Source: Tetrahymena thermophila SB210 (Eukaryota > Ciliophora > Oligohymenophorea > Hymenostomatida > Tetrahymenidae). From it: 64,000 nucleotides of DNA. Positions 51,003-61,260 of this stretch are shown piece after piece; within the stretch, counting starts at the first letter, position 1; each line of letters begins with the position of its first letter. The notes below the pieces were generated by a model, which was not told the DNA's origin, made no database searches, and saw only the letters and a program-made list of their open reading frames with translations. The translations under genes and the position numbers were made by a program. Location of the stretch: positions 434,001 through 498,000 of the forward strand of contig NW_002476405.1 in NCBI RefSeq assembly GCF_000189635.1. Direction: 5' to 3'.

Positions 51003-52362
51003 GATTTTTTAATGTATAGTTTTATGTATTTTTAATTAAATCGTTATAAAAAGAAAAAAGAATGAAAGATATTTTGATCGGATAATTTGCTGCTCTTGCT
51101 AATGTTGCTGCTGCTATTAATAAAATTAAAAGATAAAAGATAAAATTAAGAAAAATTAATTAAGAAAAAAAGAAAGAATAAATTAAAAAGAATAAATTCA
51201 AAATTCAGAGAATCGAGAGAAAAAAATCAGAGAATCGAGAGATAAAAAATAATTAAAAAATAAATAAGAAATAAAAGCAATAAAACAAACAAACAAACAA
51301 ACAAAGAAATTAAAGCAAAATTTGAAAGAAAATAAACTGCAAAATAATAATTAAAAAGAAAAGAAATCAAATAATAAATAACATCAAAAGAATATTTTAA
51401 AATAAGCCAAGCATGCCAAATTTTTTTTGTTTTTTAATAAATTAATTAAAAAAACAATTTAATTTTAATTATCAGGATAATTATTCTGTTTTTACAAATA
51501 ATTCAAATCTTTAATTACTTTTTTATATAAAAGCAATGAATGCAATCATTTATGAAAAGAAATCAAATAATATCTAAAAACCTTAAAAATCAAATTAAAT
51601 TCATATTTCTTCATTTTAATATAAAAATTTATTCATTTAAATACGAATTAATATAACTTTGAGCTCACTAAAATTCGTAGATATTTAAAAAATAATTTTC
51701 TTTTCTTTTATATTTTATGAAAAATAATATTAATATGTTTTTGTTGATAAATTTAAATTTATTGAATTTGGGTTAATAAATTTTATTTTATTTGTTTTAT
51801 TAAATGCAAAAAGTCTAATTAGTTTTATATGTTTAAAAGAGATTATTTCTTTAACTTAATTTTATAACAAAATTAATAATCTCTTTTAAAATTAACATTT
51901 TATCAAATGCAAAATCAAAAAAACAGATGTAGCGCTTTAAATTTTATTTTTTTATAATATTTTATTAACCTAGTTTAGCTTGATGAAAAATATAACGGGG
52001 ATGAGTAAAAATTTAAAAATAAGTTGATTTATGTTTACTCTTAGATTCGAAAATAACACTTTACTTTGATTTAAAAAAGTGTCGACCTAAGTTATTATTC
52101 CGTCTATAAAAAATCTTTTATAAAAAAAGATACTTAATATTTTTAATATCAACCAGCTCAAAAGGAAACAATTTTCAAAAATAAAATTTGAAAATAAATT
52201 ACTTCTTTGAAGCTATATTTTTATTTTTTATTTTATGGGACATTAATTTCTTAGAGTCTTAGTCAATATTTTAGGATTCACAGTGTTACTAATTTGTAAA
52301 TCTTCTTAAAATGTATTAATTTATTATAAAAAATTTTATTGAAAATAAGCTTATAAATTACA

Positions 52363-53420
52363 TTTTCTCGAAAATAATTAATTAAAGCATAATTAATGTA
52401 AATATTGTTTATTTTTAAAAACAAATTTTTTATTATTACTTCAATATAAAGTTAAGTGATTTTCTCGAAAATAATTTGAACATAATTAATGTAAACTATT
52501 ATCTTTAGAAACAAAATAACCACTCTTTTATTATCTCTATAAATCAAATTAGTTAATTCAACTCACATCTTAAAGTCTTTTGAAAATAGATATGTAATCT
52601 GCTTTTTTTCAATAAATATCGCATTCATTTTTCATTAAATGATTCGATAAATAAAATAGTAAGCTTGATGATGGACTTTATTAATTAATGAAATATATAT
52701 TTAATAATCTTTCAGATTTAATCTAATGGGCTTTTTATGCTCTCTAAAGTTTGTTATATTGATTTTTTTATCTTTTCATTTGAAGAATTTTTTCCAATTA
52801 TAATTAAAACATGATTTAGTTTATTCTTTTAGAAATTTGGATTTTTCTTAAATTGATTGCCTATGTTACTTACACCCTTTTTTAATTAAAAAAATTAATT
52901 TTCTCAATTTTATTTTGATAATTTTATATTCAAAATAAATAGTAAGATATTCATTCATCTTCCCTTTTCTCAAAAAATTGAATTGGTTTGAAGAAAAATT
53001 TGATGATATAAATATCTTATTTACTTACAATTTCACCTAACATTCATTATCAATCATAACAACCTTTACTGTATAAATTTTTTTTACTTAAAAAAAATAT
53101 AAAACAGAAATGATTGTAAATACATTAAGTATAAATTAATATTAAACCAAATTTTTTTATCATTCATTTTATTTTAAAGTATGCATTTTTGTTTCTAATT
53201 TGCAATAAAAACCTATGATATTATATATTTCATATATCAAGCTAAAAATGAGTGGAAAATTTTTTAAGTACTGGCAATAAAAATAAATTAATTTAATTAG
53301 ATTTCTCGAAAAAAAATAATTAACTTAATTAACTTATACTGGCCTGAATTTATTAGATTAAATTTATCTTATTTTTAAGTATTCAAATTAATTATTTTGT
53401 TTACATTTTTCTCGAAAATT
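52363..53420. promoter_or_regulatory. recurring TTCTCGAAAA motif upstream of the antigen gene
   Basis: TTTTCTCGAAAATAATT occurs exactly at 52363-52379 and 52460-52476. Shorter versions (TTTCTCGAAAA at 53302-53312, TTTTTCTCGAAAATT at 53406-53420) lie nearer the gene, and CTTCTCGAAAATAATT recurs at 57226-57241 in the next repeat unit. CG-containing words are rare in this DNA, so repetition of this one is notable. A regulatory role is inference; it may simply be part of the larger repeat. Confidence 0.4.
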
Positions 53421-53468
53421 TTTTTTTATCTTCAAGAAATGAGCCAAAGATAGAACGCATAAATAAAC

Positions 53469-53488
53469 AGCTAAACAAATAATTAATT
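53469..53488 (+). promoter_or_regulatory. shared leader block of the two repeat-antigen genes
   Basis: AGCTAAACAAATAATTAATT is identical at 53469-53488 and 59587-59606, 40 to 60 bases before the start codons. The surrounding 100 bases are also similar, so both genes kept the same 5' leader and probably the same promoter. Confidence 0.5.
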
Positions 53489-53528
53489 TAAAATAAATAC
53501 TATTAAATTCAAAATACTAAGTGAAGAA

Positions 53529-55430
53529 ATGAATAAATAAAATACTATTATTATAGTCTTACTTATTTCGACTGCTTTTGTTAGAGCTGGTATACCAGTT
53601 ACTTGTGGTAATGGACACAATTGTGATTCATGTGGAGATACTGCTGACATTAGAGCAAATTTCATTCCTATTACTTGGACATAATGCATGTATACTTAGT
53701 GTAATACAGCTCCGAGTTCAATAAGTAGCTTCGTTTGCTAATCTTGTTTTGGATAACCAAATTCAATTACAGCTTTAAACAAAGGCAATTATTATGATCC
53801 AAGTACAACCTCTTGTGTTAATTCCTGTCCTTTAGGTACTTAAGCTGATAGTTCTAATACTTGCAAGCCGAATCCTAAACCTGGTAATAATATTTCATGT
53901 GGTTCTAGTGGTAGCTGCTCTGGATGTGGTGCCACTACACAAATAGCAAATTTATTCACACCAGTTCCTGGTCCAATTTGCCAAGTTACAGATTGTAGCT
54001 AAATTCCTAGTTCATATAATAGCTATGTTTGCTAATCTTGCTATCAAGCTGCAGGCGCTATAGCTGCTTTAAATATTGGTAATTATTACGACTTAGGTAC
54101 AAGTGCTTGTGTTGCTTCCTGCCCTATAGGTACTAAAGCTGATAATACTAATACTTGCTAGATTGTTAAACCTGGTAATAATGTTTCATGTGGCTCAAGT
54201 GGCAGCTGCTCTGGGTGTGGTGCCACTCCTTAAATAGCAAATTTATTCACACCCGTTACTGGCTTAATCTGCAAAATGAATGATTGTAGCTAAAAACCTT
54301 CTTCATATAATAGCTATGTTTGTTAATCTTGCTATCAAGCAGCAGGCGCTATAGCTGCTTTAAATATTGGTAATTATTACGACCTAGGTACAAGTGCTTG
54401 TGTTGCTTCCTGCCCTATAGGTACTAAAGCTGATAATACTAATACTTGCTAGATTGTTAAACCTGGTAATAATGTTTCATGTGGCTCAAGTGGCAGCTGC
54501 TCTGGGTGTGGTGCCACTCCTTAAATAGCAAATTTATTCACACCCGTTACTGGCTTAATCTGCAAAATGAATGATTGTAGCTAAACTCCTTCTTCATATA
54601 ATAGCTATGTTTGTTAATCTTGCTATCAAGCACCAGGTGCTATAGCTGCTTTAAATATTGGTAATTATTACAACCCAGGTACACATGCTTGTGTTACTTC
54701 CTGTCCTTAAGGTACTTAAGCTGATAATACTAATACTTGCTAGCCAATTCCTACTAAACCTGGTAATAACATTTCATGTGGCTCAAGTGGTAGCTGTTCT
54801 GGGTGTGGTACCACTCCAGAAATAGTTAATTTATTCACACCTGTTTCTGGCTCAAGTTGCAAAGTGACAGATTGTAGCTAAACTCCTACTTCATACAATA
54901 GTTATGTATGTTAATCTTGTTATCAATTGACTGGTGCAATTGCTGCTTTAAATATAGGTAATTATTACGACCCAGGAACAAATGCTTGTGTTGCTGAATG
55001 CCCTAAAGGTAAAGTTGCAGATATTAATAAAACTTGTTAAACTCCAAAAACTATCATCGGTAAAGATGTCGGCTGTGGCACGGCTGCTTCGAATGGAAAT
55101 GCTGCTAACTGCAATCTTTGTGGAGATAATTCCACAATGCAAAACCTTTTTTCTTACGATACAACAACAGCAGGTTAAAATTGTTAATTTAAAGATTGTA
55201 GCACTATCCCAAGTACTCTAAATGGTTGGATATGCAACTCTTGTAATGGTGTAGAAGGATCTAAAATTCCAGTTGGCTTATATTTTAATGGTAGTACTTG
55301 TGTTTCCACATGTTCCACTGGAGTTGCTACATCTTAAACTAATTGGACTTGCAAAATTTTTAATACTTATAACTTTGGAAGCTTTTTAAGCTTGGTGATA
55401 TATTTTTTGTTATTAAATATATTATTTTGA
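53529..55430 (+). CDS. immobilization-antigen-like Cys-rich repeat surface protein
   Basis: One exon, 633 residues, TGA stop, many Gln from TAA/TAG. The signal peptide is about 1-20 (MNKQNTIIIVLLISTAFVRA). Five Cys-rich units of about 97 residues follow, each with the order SCGSSGSCSGCGATPQ, NLFTPVTG, DCSQ, YNSYVCQSCYQ, LNIGNYYD, GTSACVASCP, KADNTNTC. A sixth, diverged unit ends CSTGVATSQTNWTCKIFNTY. The last about 20 residues are hydrophobic and end at the stop (SLVIYFLLLNILF-type), typical of GPI attachment. This architecture matches the ciliate i-antigen class (Tetrahymena Ser proteins, Ichthyophthirius i-antigens) by family knowledge: an abundant GPI-anchored coat protein of cell body and cilia. 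Units starting at 54171 and 54462 are nearly identical in their first halves, showing recent unit exchange. The start is the first ATG after the A/T-rich leader. Confidence 0.9.
53880..55048 (+). repeat. 291-297-bp coding tandem repeats
   Basis: Unit starts (CCTGGTAATAA) lie at 53880, 54171, 54462 and 54759, so the period is 291, 291 and 297 bases, always in frame. The first (53603-53879) and last (about 55049 onward) units are diverged; the central ones are near-identical in patches. Confidence 0.95.
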
Positions 55431-58400
55431 TTTGTAATGAATGTATCTATCAATTAAAATTAATGTATTTTATTTTAATAATAGCTTTTTTAATAAATTA
55501 AATTTACAAAAAAAGAAATTTTTTATTGTAAATAACCTTTATTTTTATTGGATTTAGTTATTTAAATGTATAATTTGCTAAAATAGTTCAATATATTTGA
55601 ACATTTTAGAACCAATATCAAAAAAGTTTGTATGAGAAAATTTACTAAATTTTAAATACATATAAATGCTTCAATAAATTACTTTTAAACTGATAATAAA
55701 AATAAATTTTTTCCTAAGATATTAATTTATAAATAAAAAACAAATAAATAATTGATATTTCAAATTTAATAATTATTAAATTAAATTATTATTATAATAA
55801 AATTGTTTTGATTTATAAATCAGTGAATTTTTACAGTTTTCTGATACTTCGAAAGTATAAAAATCATTGCAAAAAGAAAAAGATAGTAAAGAGTAAATAA
55901 AATAGACATTATAGAGAATTTTAGAGAAATGACAAGAACTAAGGTAGCTATATACATTAAATAGTCAATTACTTCAAATTCATACAAAACTGATTTATAA
56001 GTGCTAAATGATGATTTTAATACTTTGCTTATAACAATGAATATCTCAGCAATTTTAACTATAGAGCGCATCAGTAAAAAATTTGAAGCTGTATATATAA
56101 AAGAGCTGCAAGTGTACATACATAACAGAGAGGAACATTTTAAAAATAGAATTACTAAATAAATCCATCTTAGCAATCTTTTTATCTACAAGAATTAGCA
56201 TTAACAATAAAAAAGTTAAAGATTTTAATGACTATACATTAAAATCTCAGTATTTAGTCAAGTTGGTATTAGATTCGTGTTTGAATTTATAAGCAAAATA
56301 AATAGTGAAGATTATAGAAAATATTGGAAGGGTATTATTGATTAGTAAAACATTATTAATATTCAATTCATTTGCATAATCTAAAAAAAAGAGTTTTAAT
56401 AATACTAAAAAAGAAAGTTTAGTAGAAGATGATAAAAATTATCACCTAGAAAATAATGTATGTTTTTTGTTGATTAAATATGAAAAGTTGTCAAAAACTT
56501 ATTATTTATTAACTCTTAATATATTTTTTTTAAGTATTTTTTCATATTAATCTAAAAATCGAGTATTTTTCTTCTAAGATTTTATAAAATAAATATTTAA
56601 AAGAATAAAATAAATATTTAAATCTACTCAACTATGTTTGATTTTTTTTAATTCAAAAAAAAATTTTCAATTAAACTAACCTTTATATTATTATAATCTA
56701 CTATTTAATTAATTTCACTTTCCTCAAAAATTTAATATCTTCTTTAGTTGCGATACTATTTCTTGCAAGATAATAGATATTGTGTTTAAATTTTATTTTT
56801 AAATAATATTTTATTAAAATTAGTTAAACTTGATGAGAAGTATATCTGGAATGAGCAAAATAGTCAAATATAATTTTATTTGTGTTTTATCTTTGAGTCA
56901 AAAATACTGCTTTAACTTTATTTAGAAAGTGTCAACTCAAATCAACTCAACTTAAGTTTTATTCAGTCATAAAAATCTTTTATAAAGATACATAATATCT
57001 GTAAAAACTAACTAATTCTAAATCAAACAATTCCCTAAAATAATATTTGAAAATAAATTACTTCTAAGAAGCAATATTTTAATTTTTTATAATATGGGCA
57101 TTAATTTCTTTGAGTCTTAATCAATATTTTAGGATTTAAAGTATTGCTTTTTTGTAAATGTTCTTAAAACTGATTAACTTATTTTAAATTATTTTATTTA
57201 ATAAAAACATATGATATAATTATAACTTCTCGAAAATAATTAGAACATAATTTATGTAAGTAAATATTTTTAGAAGTAAATTAACCACTTTTTGATGATC
57301 TCTATAAATCAAATTAGATTATTCATTTCCATATCTTAAATTCTTTTGAATATAGATATAAAATCTGCTCGTTTTCAATAAATTACACATTCATTTTTTA
57401 TTAACGGGTTTAACAAACTAAATAGTAAGCTTGATAATAATTTTATTCAATAATAAACAATATACTTATTACTATTGCACATTTTATCTAATCAATGAAT
57501 TTTATGCCATTTACATTTATTTACTTATACTAATTTTGTTAACCATTTCATTTAATGAGTTTTTGTTACTTTTTCTTGATGAATTTTGTATTTTTAAAAA
57601 ATCTAATTACCCAATTAATTTAATTACTCCCTTTTTTTATCAAGTAAATTTCATAACTGTAAGATATTTGTTTTTCCTCCCTTTACTCAAAAAATTGAAT
57701 TGATTACACTAAAAATTGGATGATTTAAAAATAAAATTTACTCATAAATTAATATATAACAATTTTTTTACAGTGTCGTCAAGTTTTTTACTCAAAAAAA
57801 AAAATATATTATAATTATTTGAAATATATTTATGTAAAATTATATTATTGCTTATATTCGATAAATTGCTCATTCATCTTTAATTAACAAACGAAATAGT
57901 AAGTTTGATGATTATTTTATTGAATAGTATTTATTACTCTTGCACATTTAATCTTATTAATGAATTTTATGCCCTTTATATTTATTTACTTATACTAATT
58001 TTGTTTACCTTTTCATTTTATGAGTTTCTATTGATTAATTAAAACATCATTTAATTTTTGTTTATGAATTTTGTATTTTTAAAAAATCAAATTGACTAAT
58101 TAATTTAATTACTCCCTTTTTTTTATTTAGTAAATTTATTAAATTTACATTTATAACTGTAAGATATTTATTTGTTTTTCCTCCCTTTAATTAAAAAACT
58201 GAATTGATTTCACAAAAATTGGATGATTCAAAAATAAAATTTACTCATAAATTCATAATATTAATACATAACAATTTTTTTACTGCCTCTAGTTTTTTAC
58301 TCAAAAAAAGAATAGTTTATAATTACTTGAAATCTATTTATCGATAATTAAATGATTATTTTTTTCAATTTTAGTAAAAACACACCTCATTTGTTTCTAA

Positions 58401-59645
58401 TTAACTGTAAAGACTATTATATTTTTTATTTCTTAGAGCAAGCTAATAACGAGTTGAAAAGTTTTTAATCTCTGATAATAAAAGAAAATTAATCTAACCA
58501 GGTTTTTTTAAAAACAAAAGATATTCGGTTAATTTAATTAAAATCTTAAAATTTTCCTAACTAATAGATTCACATATTACTGATGTATAACAATCTTTGC
58601 TGATTTAAGTTTTTTGTTCAAAAATAAATAAATAAAATTATATTATAATTTATGTTAAACTCAATTTTTGTTGTTTTCAATTTTATTATAAAGCATTCCT
58701 TATTTCTTTTTAATTAACTGTAAAGCTTATTATATTTTTAAAAAACTAAATACCAATCAAAAAGTTTTTAATCACTGATAGTAAAAACCAATCAAAAAGT
58801 TTTTAATCACTGATAGTAAAAGTAAATTAATCTAACAGGATCTCTATAATTCAAATGATATATTCTAAATTAAAATCTGCATATTTGCCTGACTAATGAT
58901 GTCACATATTATTGACTCATAGCAATAATAAAAAAATATATTTTAAAGATTATTATTATTAGCTAAAATATATTTATGTTAAACAAAATTATTTTTTTTA
59001 ATTATATTCTAAAATATTCCTCTAATTAACAGTAAAAACCTATAATTTTTTTATTGTAAGAGCAAGCTAAAAAAGAAGTTGAAATTTTTAAATCCTTAAT
59101 AATAAAAGTTAATTAATCTCTATAAAACAAATGATATATCCTTTATTAAAATCTTCATATTTGCCTGACTAATTATTCACATATAATTGAGGAATAGCAA
59201 TCTTTACTGTTAAATTTTATAATAATAAAAAAATATATTATGAAGAATATTATTATTATCTGATATATATTTATGTTAAACTAAATAATTATTATTTTCA
59301 ATTTTATTATATAACATACCTTATTTGCTTTTTAATTAACTGTAATCTCTATTTTGTTTTTTATCTGTAAGAGCAAGCTAAAAAAAACGAATCAAAGAAT
59401 TTTTAATTACTTGACATAAAACAAATTAATCTAACCAGATTTTTTTAAAAACAAATGATTAATAGTTAAATTAATTAAAATTTTTATATTTGTCATAATT
59501 TATTTGATTAAATTTATCTTGTTTTAAGTTGTAAAATTAATTATTTTGTCGACAAATAAGCCAACAAAAAGAGCACTTAAATAAGAAGCTAAACAAATAA
59601 TTAATTAAAAATAAATACTTTTAAATTCAAAATAATTCTTCAAAA
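55431..59645. other. non-coding spacer made of repeated blocks
   Basis: No supported gene. 55431-56600 repeats after the second antigen gene (61261-62170), and 56640-57420 repeats at 62190-62960 and, more weakly, at 51900-52660. 57420-59400 contains at least four diverged tandem blocks. Hydrophobic open frames here (55820-56239 minus, 57431-57703 plus) are broken by indels in the sister copies, so I do not call them genes. Confidence 0.6.
57420..59400. repeat. diverged tandem blocks upstream of the second antigen gene
   Basis: Blocks starting 'aaatagtaag(c/t)ttgat' (57420, 57895), 'ttttactcaaaaaa' (57785, 58296) and 'taagagcaagctaa' (about 58434, 59055, 59369) repeat every about 300-500 bases. 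They contain 'aaaagtaaattaatctaac' and 'ttgcctgactaatga' in order. A short perfect duplication lies at about 58757-58817 ('ccaatcaaaaagtttttaat' twice). The same set starts again at about 62950. Confidence 0.65.
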
Positions 59646-61260
59646 ATGAATAAATTAAATACTATAATAATAGCCTTACTTATTTGCTAGATTGTTAAAT
59701 CTGGTAAAATCGTTACATGCAGTTCTGGTGCTAACTGCTCTGGGTGTGGTGCCACTCCATAAATACAAAATTTATTCTCATCAATTTCTAGCCCACTTTG
59801 CTACGTTACAGATTGTAGCTAAACTCCTCCATCATATAATGGCTTTGTTTGTAGTTCTTGTTATCAATCTTAAGGCACTTCAGCCTTCAGCTGCTTTAAA
59901 TATAGGTCAATATTATGACCCAGGTACAAGTGCTTGTGTTGCTTCCTGCCCTTAAGACACTTAAGCTGATGATACTTATACTTGCAAGCCGATACCTAAA
60001 CCTGGTAATATAGTTGCATGCGGTTCTAGTGGTAGCTGCTCTGGGTGTGGTACCACTCCTTAAATAGCAAATTTATTCACACCAGTTACTGGCTTAATCT
60101 GTAAAATGATAGATTGTAGCTAAGCTCCTCCATCATATAATGGCTATGTTTGTTAATCTTGCTATCAAGCAACAGGCGCTATAGCTGCTTTAAATATTGG
60201 TAATTATTACGACCCAGGTACAAGTGCTTGTGTTGCTTCCTGCCCTTAAGGTACTAAAGCTGATAATACTAATACTTGCTAGATTATTAAACCTGGTAAT
60301 AATGTTTAATGTGGCTCAGGTGGTAGCTGCTCTGGGTGTGGTGCCACTTCATAAATAGTAAATTTATTCACAACAGTTTCTTAGTCAAGTTGCAAAATGA
60401 TAGACTGTAGTTAAACTCCTCCATCATATAATGCCTATGTTTGTTAATCTTGCTATCAAGTAACAGGCGCTATAGCTGCTTTAAATATTGGTAATTATTA
60501 CAACCCAGGTACACATGCTTGTGTTACTTCCTGTCCTTAAGGTACTTAAGCTGATAATACTAATACTTGCTAGCCAATTCCTACTAAACCTGGTAATAAC
60601 ATTTCATGTGGCTCAAGTGGTAGCTGTTCTGGGTGTGGTACAACTTCAGAAATAGTTAATTTATTCACACCTGTTTCTGGTTCAAGCTGCAAAGTCACAG
60701 ATTGTAGCTAAACTCCTACTTCATACAATAGTTATGTATGTTAATCTTGTTATTAAGTGACTGGTGCAATTCCTGCTTTAAATATAGGTAATTATTACGA
60801 CCCAGGAACAAATACTTGTGTTGCTGAATGCCCTCAAGGTAAAGTTGCAGACATCAATAACACTTGTTAAACTCCAAAAACTATCATCGGTAAAGATGTC
60901 GGCTGTGGTACTGCTGCTTCGAATGGAAATGCTGCTAACTGCAATCTTTGTGGGGAGAATTCCTCAATACAAAATCTTTTTTCTTACGATTCAAAAACAG
61001 CAGGTTAAAATTGTTAATTTAAAGATTGTAGCACTATCCCAAGTACTCTAAATGGTTGGATATGCAACTCCTGTAATGATGTAGAAGGATCTAAAATTCC
61101 AGTTGGCTTATATTTTAATGGAAGTACTTGCGTTTCCACGTGTTCCAGTGGAGTTGCTACATCTTAAAGTAATTGGACTTGCAAAATTTTTAATACTTAT
61201 AATTATGGAAGCATTTTAAACTTGGTGATATATTTTTTGTTATTAAATATATTATTTTGA
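59646..61260 (+). pseudogene. second i-antigen-like repeat gene, frameshifted and chimeric at its start
   Basis: Homologous to the gene at 53529-55430, with fewer units. From ATG 59646 the frame reads MNKLNTIIIALLICQIVKSG and the first Cys-rich unit. Then a 7-bp direct duplication (TTCAGCC at 59879-59885 before TTCAGCT at 59886-59892) shifts the frame, and translation would stop at TGA 59916-59918 after 90 residues. Beyond it the expected units continue without a break in the +1 frame to TGA 61258-61260, including the hydrophobic GPI-type end. The start is chimeric: after LLI the sequence CQIVKSG matches the inter-unit linker CQIVKPG of the first gene, not its signal-peptide end. Either a decaying copy, a silent donor for recombination, or a sequence error at the duplication. 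Confidence 0.75.

Larger units (their letters stand above)
51003..53528. other. non-coding upstream region of the first repeat-antigen gene
   Basis: No supported gene. It includes a (CAAA)n run near 51287-51306, repeated TTCTCGAAAA motifs (separate entry) and blocks that recur near 56.8-59.6 kb and 62.3-64.0 kb, e.g. 'aaatagtaagcttgatgat'-type text at about 52660. A short plus-strand frame from 51062 (MKDILIGQFAALANVAAAIN) is not supported beyond its first residues. Confidence 0.55.

Noticed and set aside
51062..51250. Plus-strand frame starting MKDILIGQFAALANVAAAIN
   Set aside because: After about 25 plausible residues it becomes simple Lys/Gln/Asn sequence from A-rich DNA; no neighbour or repeat supports it.
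54948..55221. Short frames on both strands inside the antigen gene
   Set aside because: Off-frame readings of the Cys-rich repeats; the homologous positions at 60818-61051 show the same shadow.
55820..56239. Hydrophobic 139-codon minus-strand open frame
   Set aside because: The same DNA recurs after the second antigen gene with 2-base and other indels that break the frame, and an open frame of this length is not unlikely when TGA is the only stop. T-rich DNA gives hydrophobic translations by composition.
57431..57703. Hydrophobic 90-residue plus-strand frame
   Set aside because: It lies in a repeated non-coding block; sister copies near 57900 and 62960 do not keep the frame.
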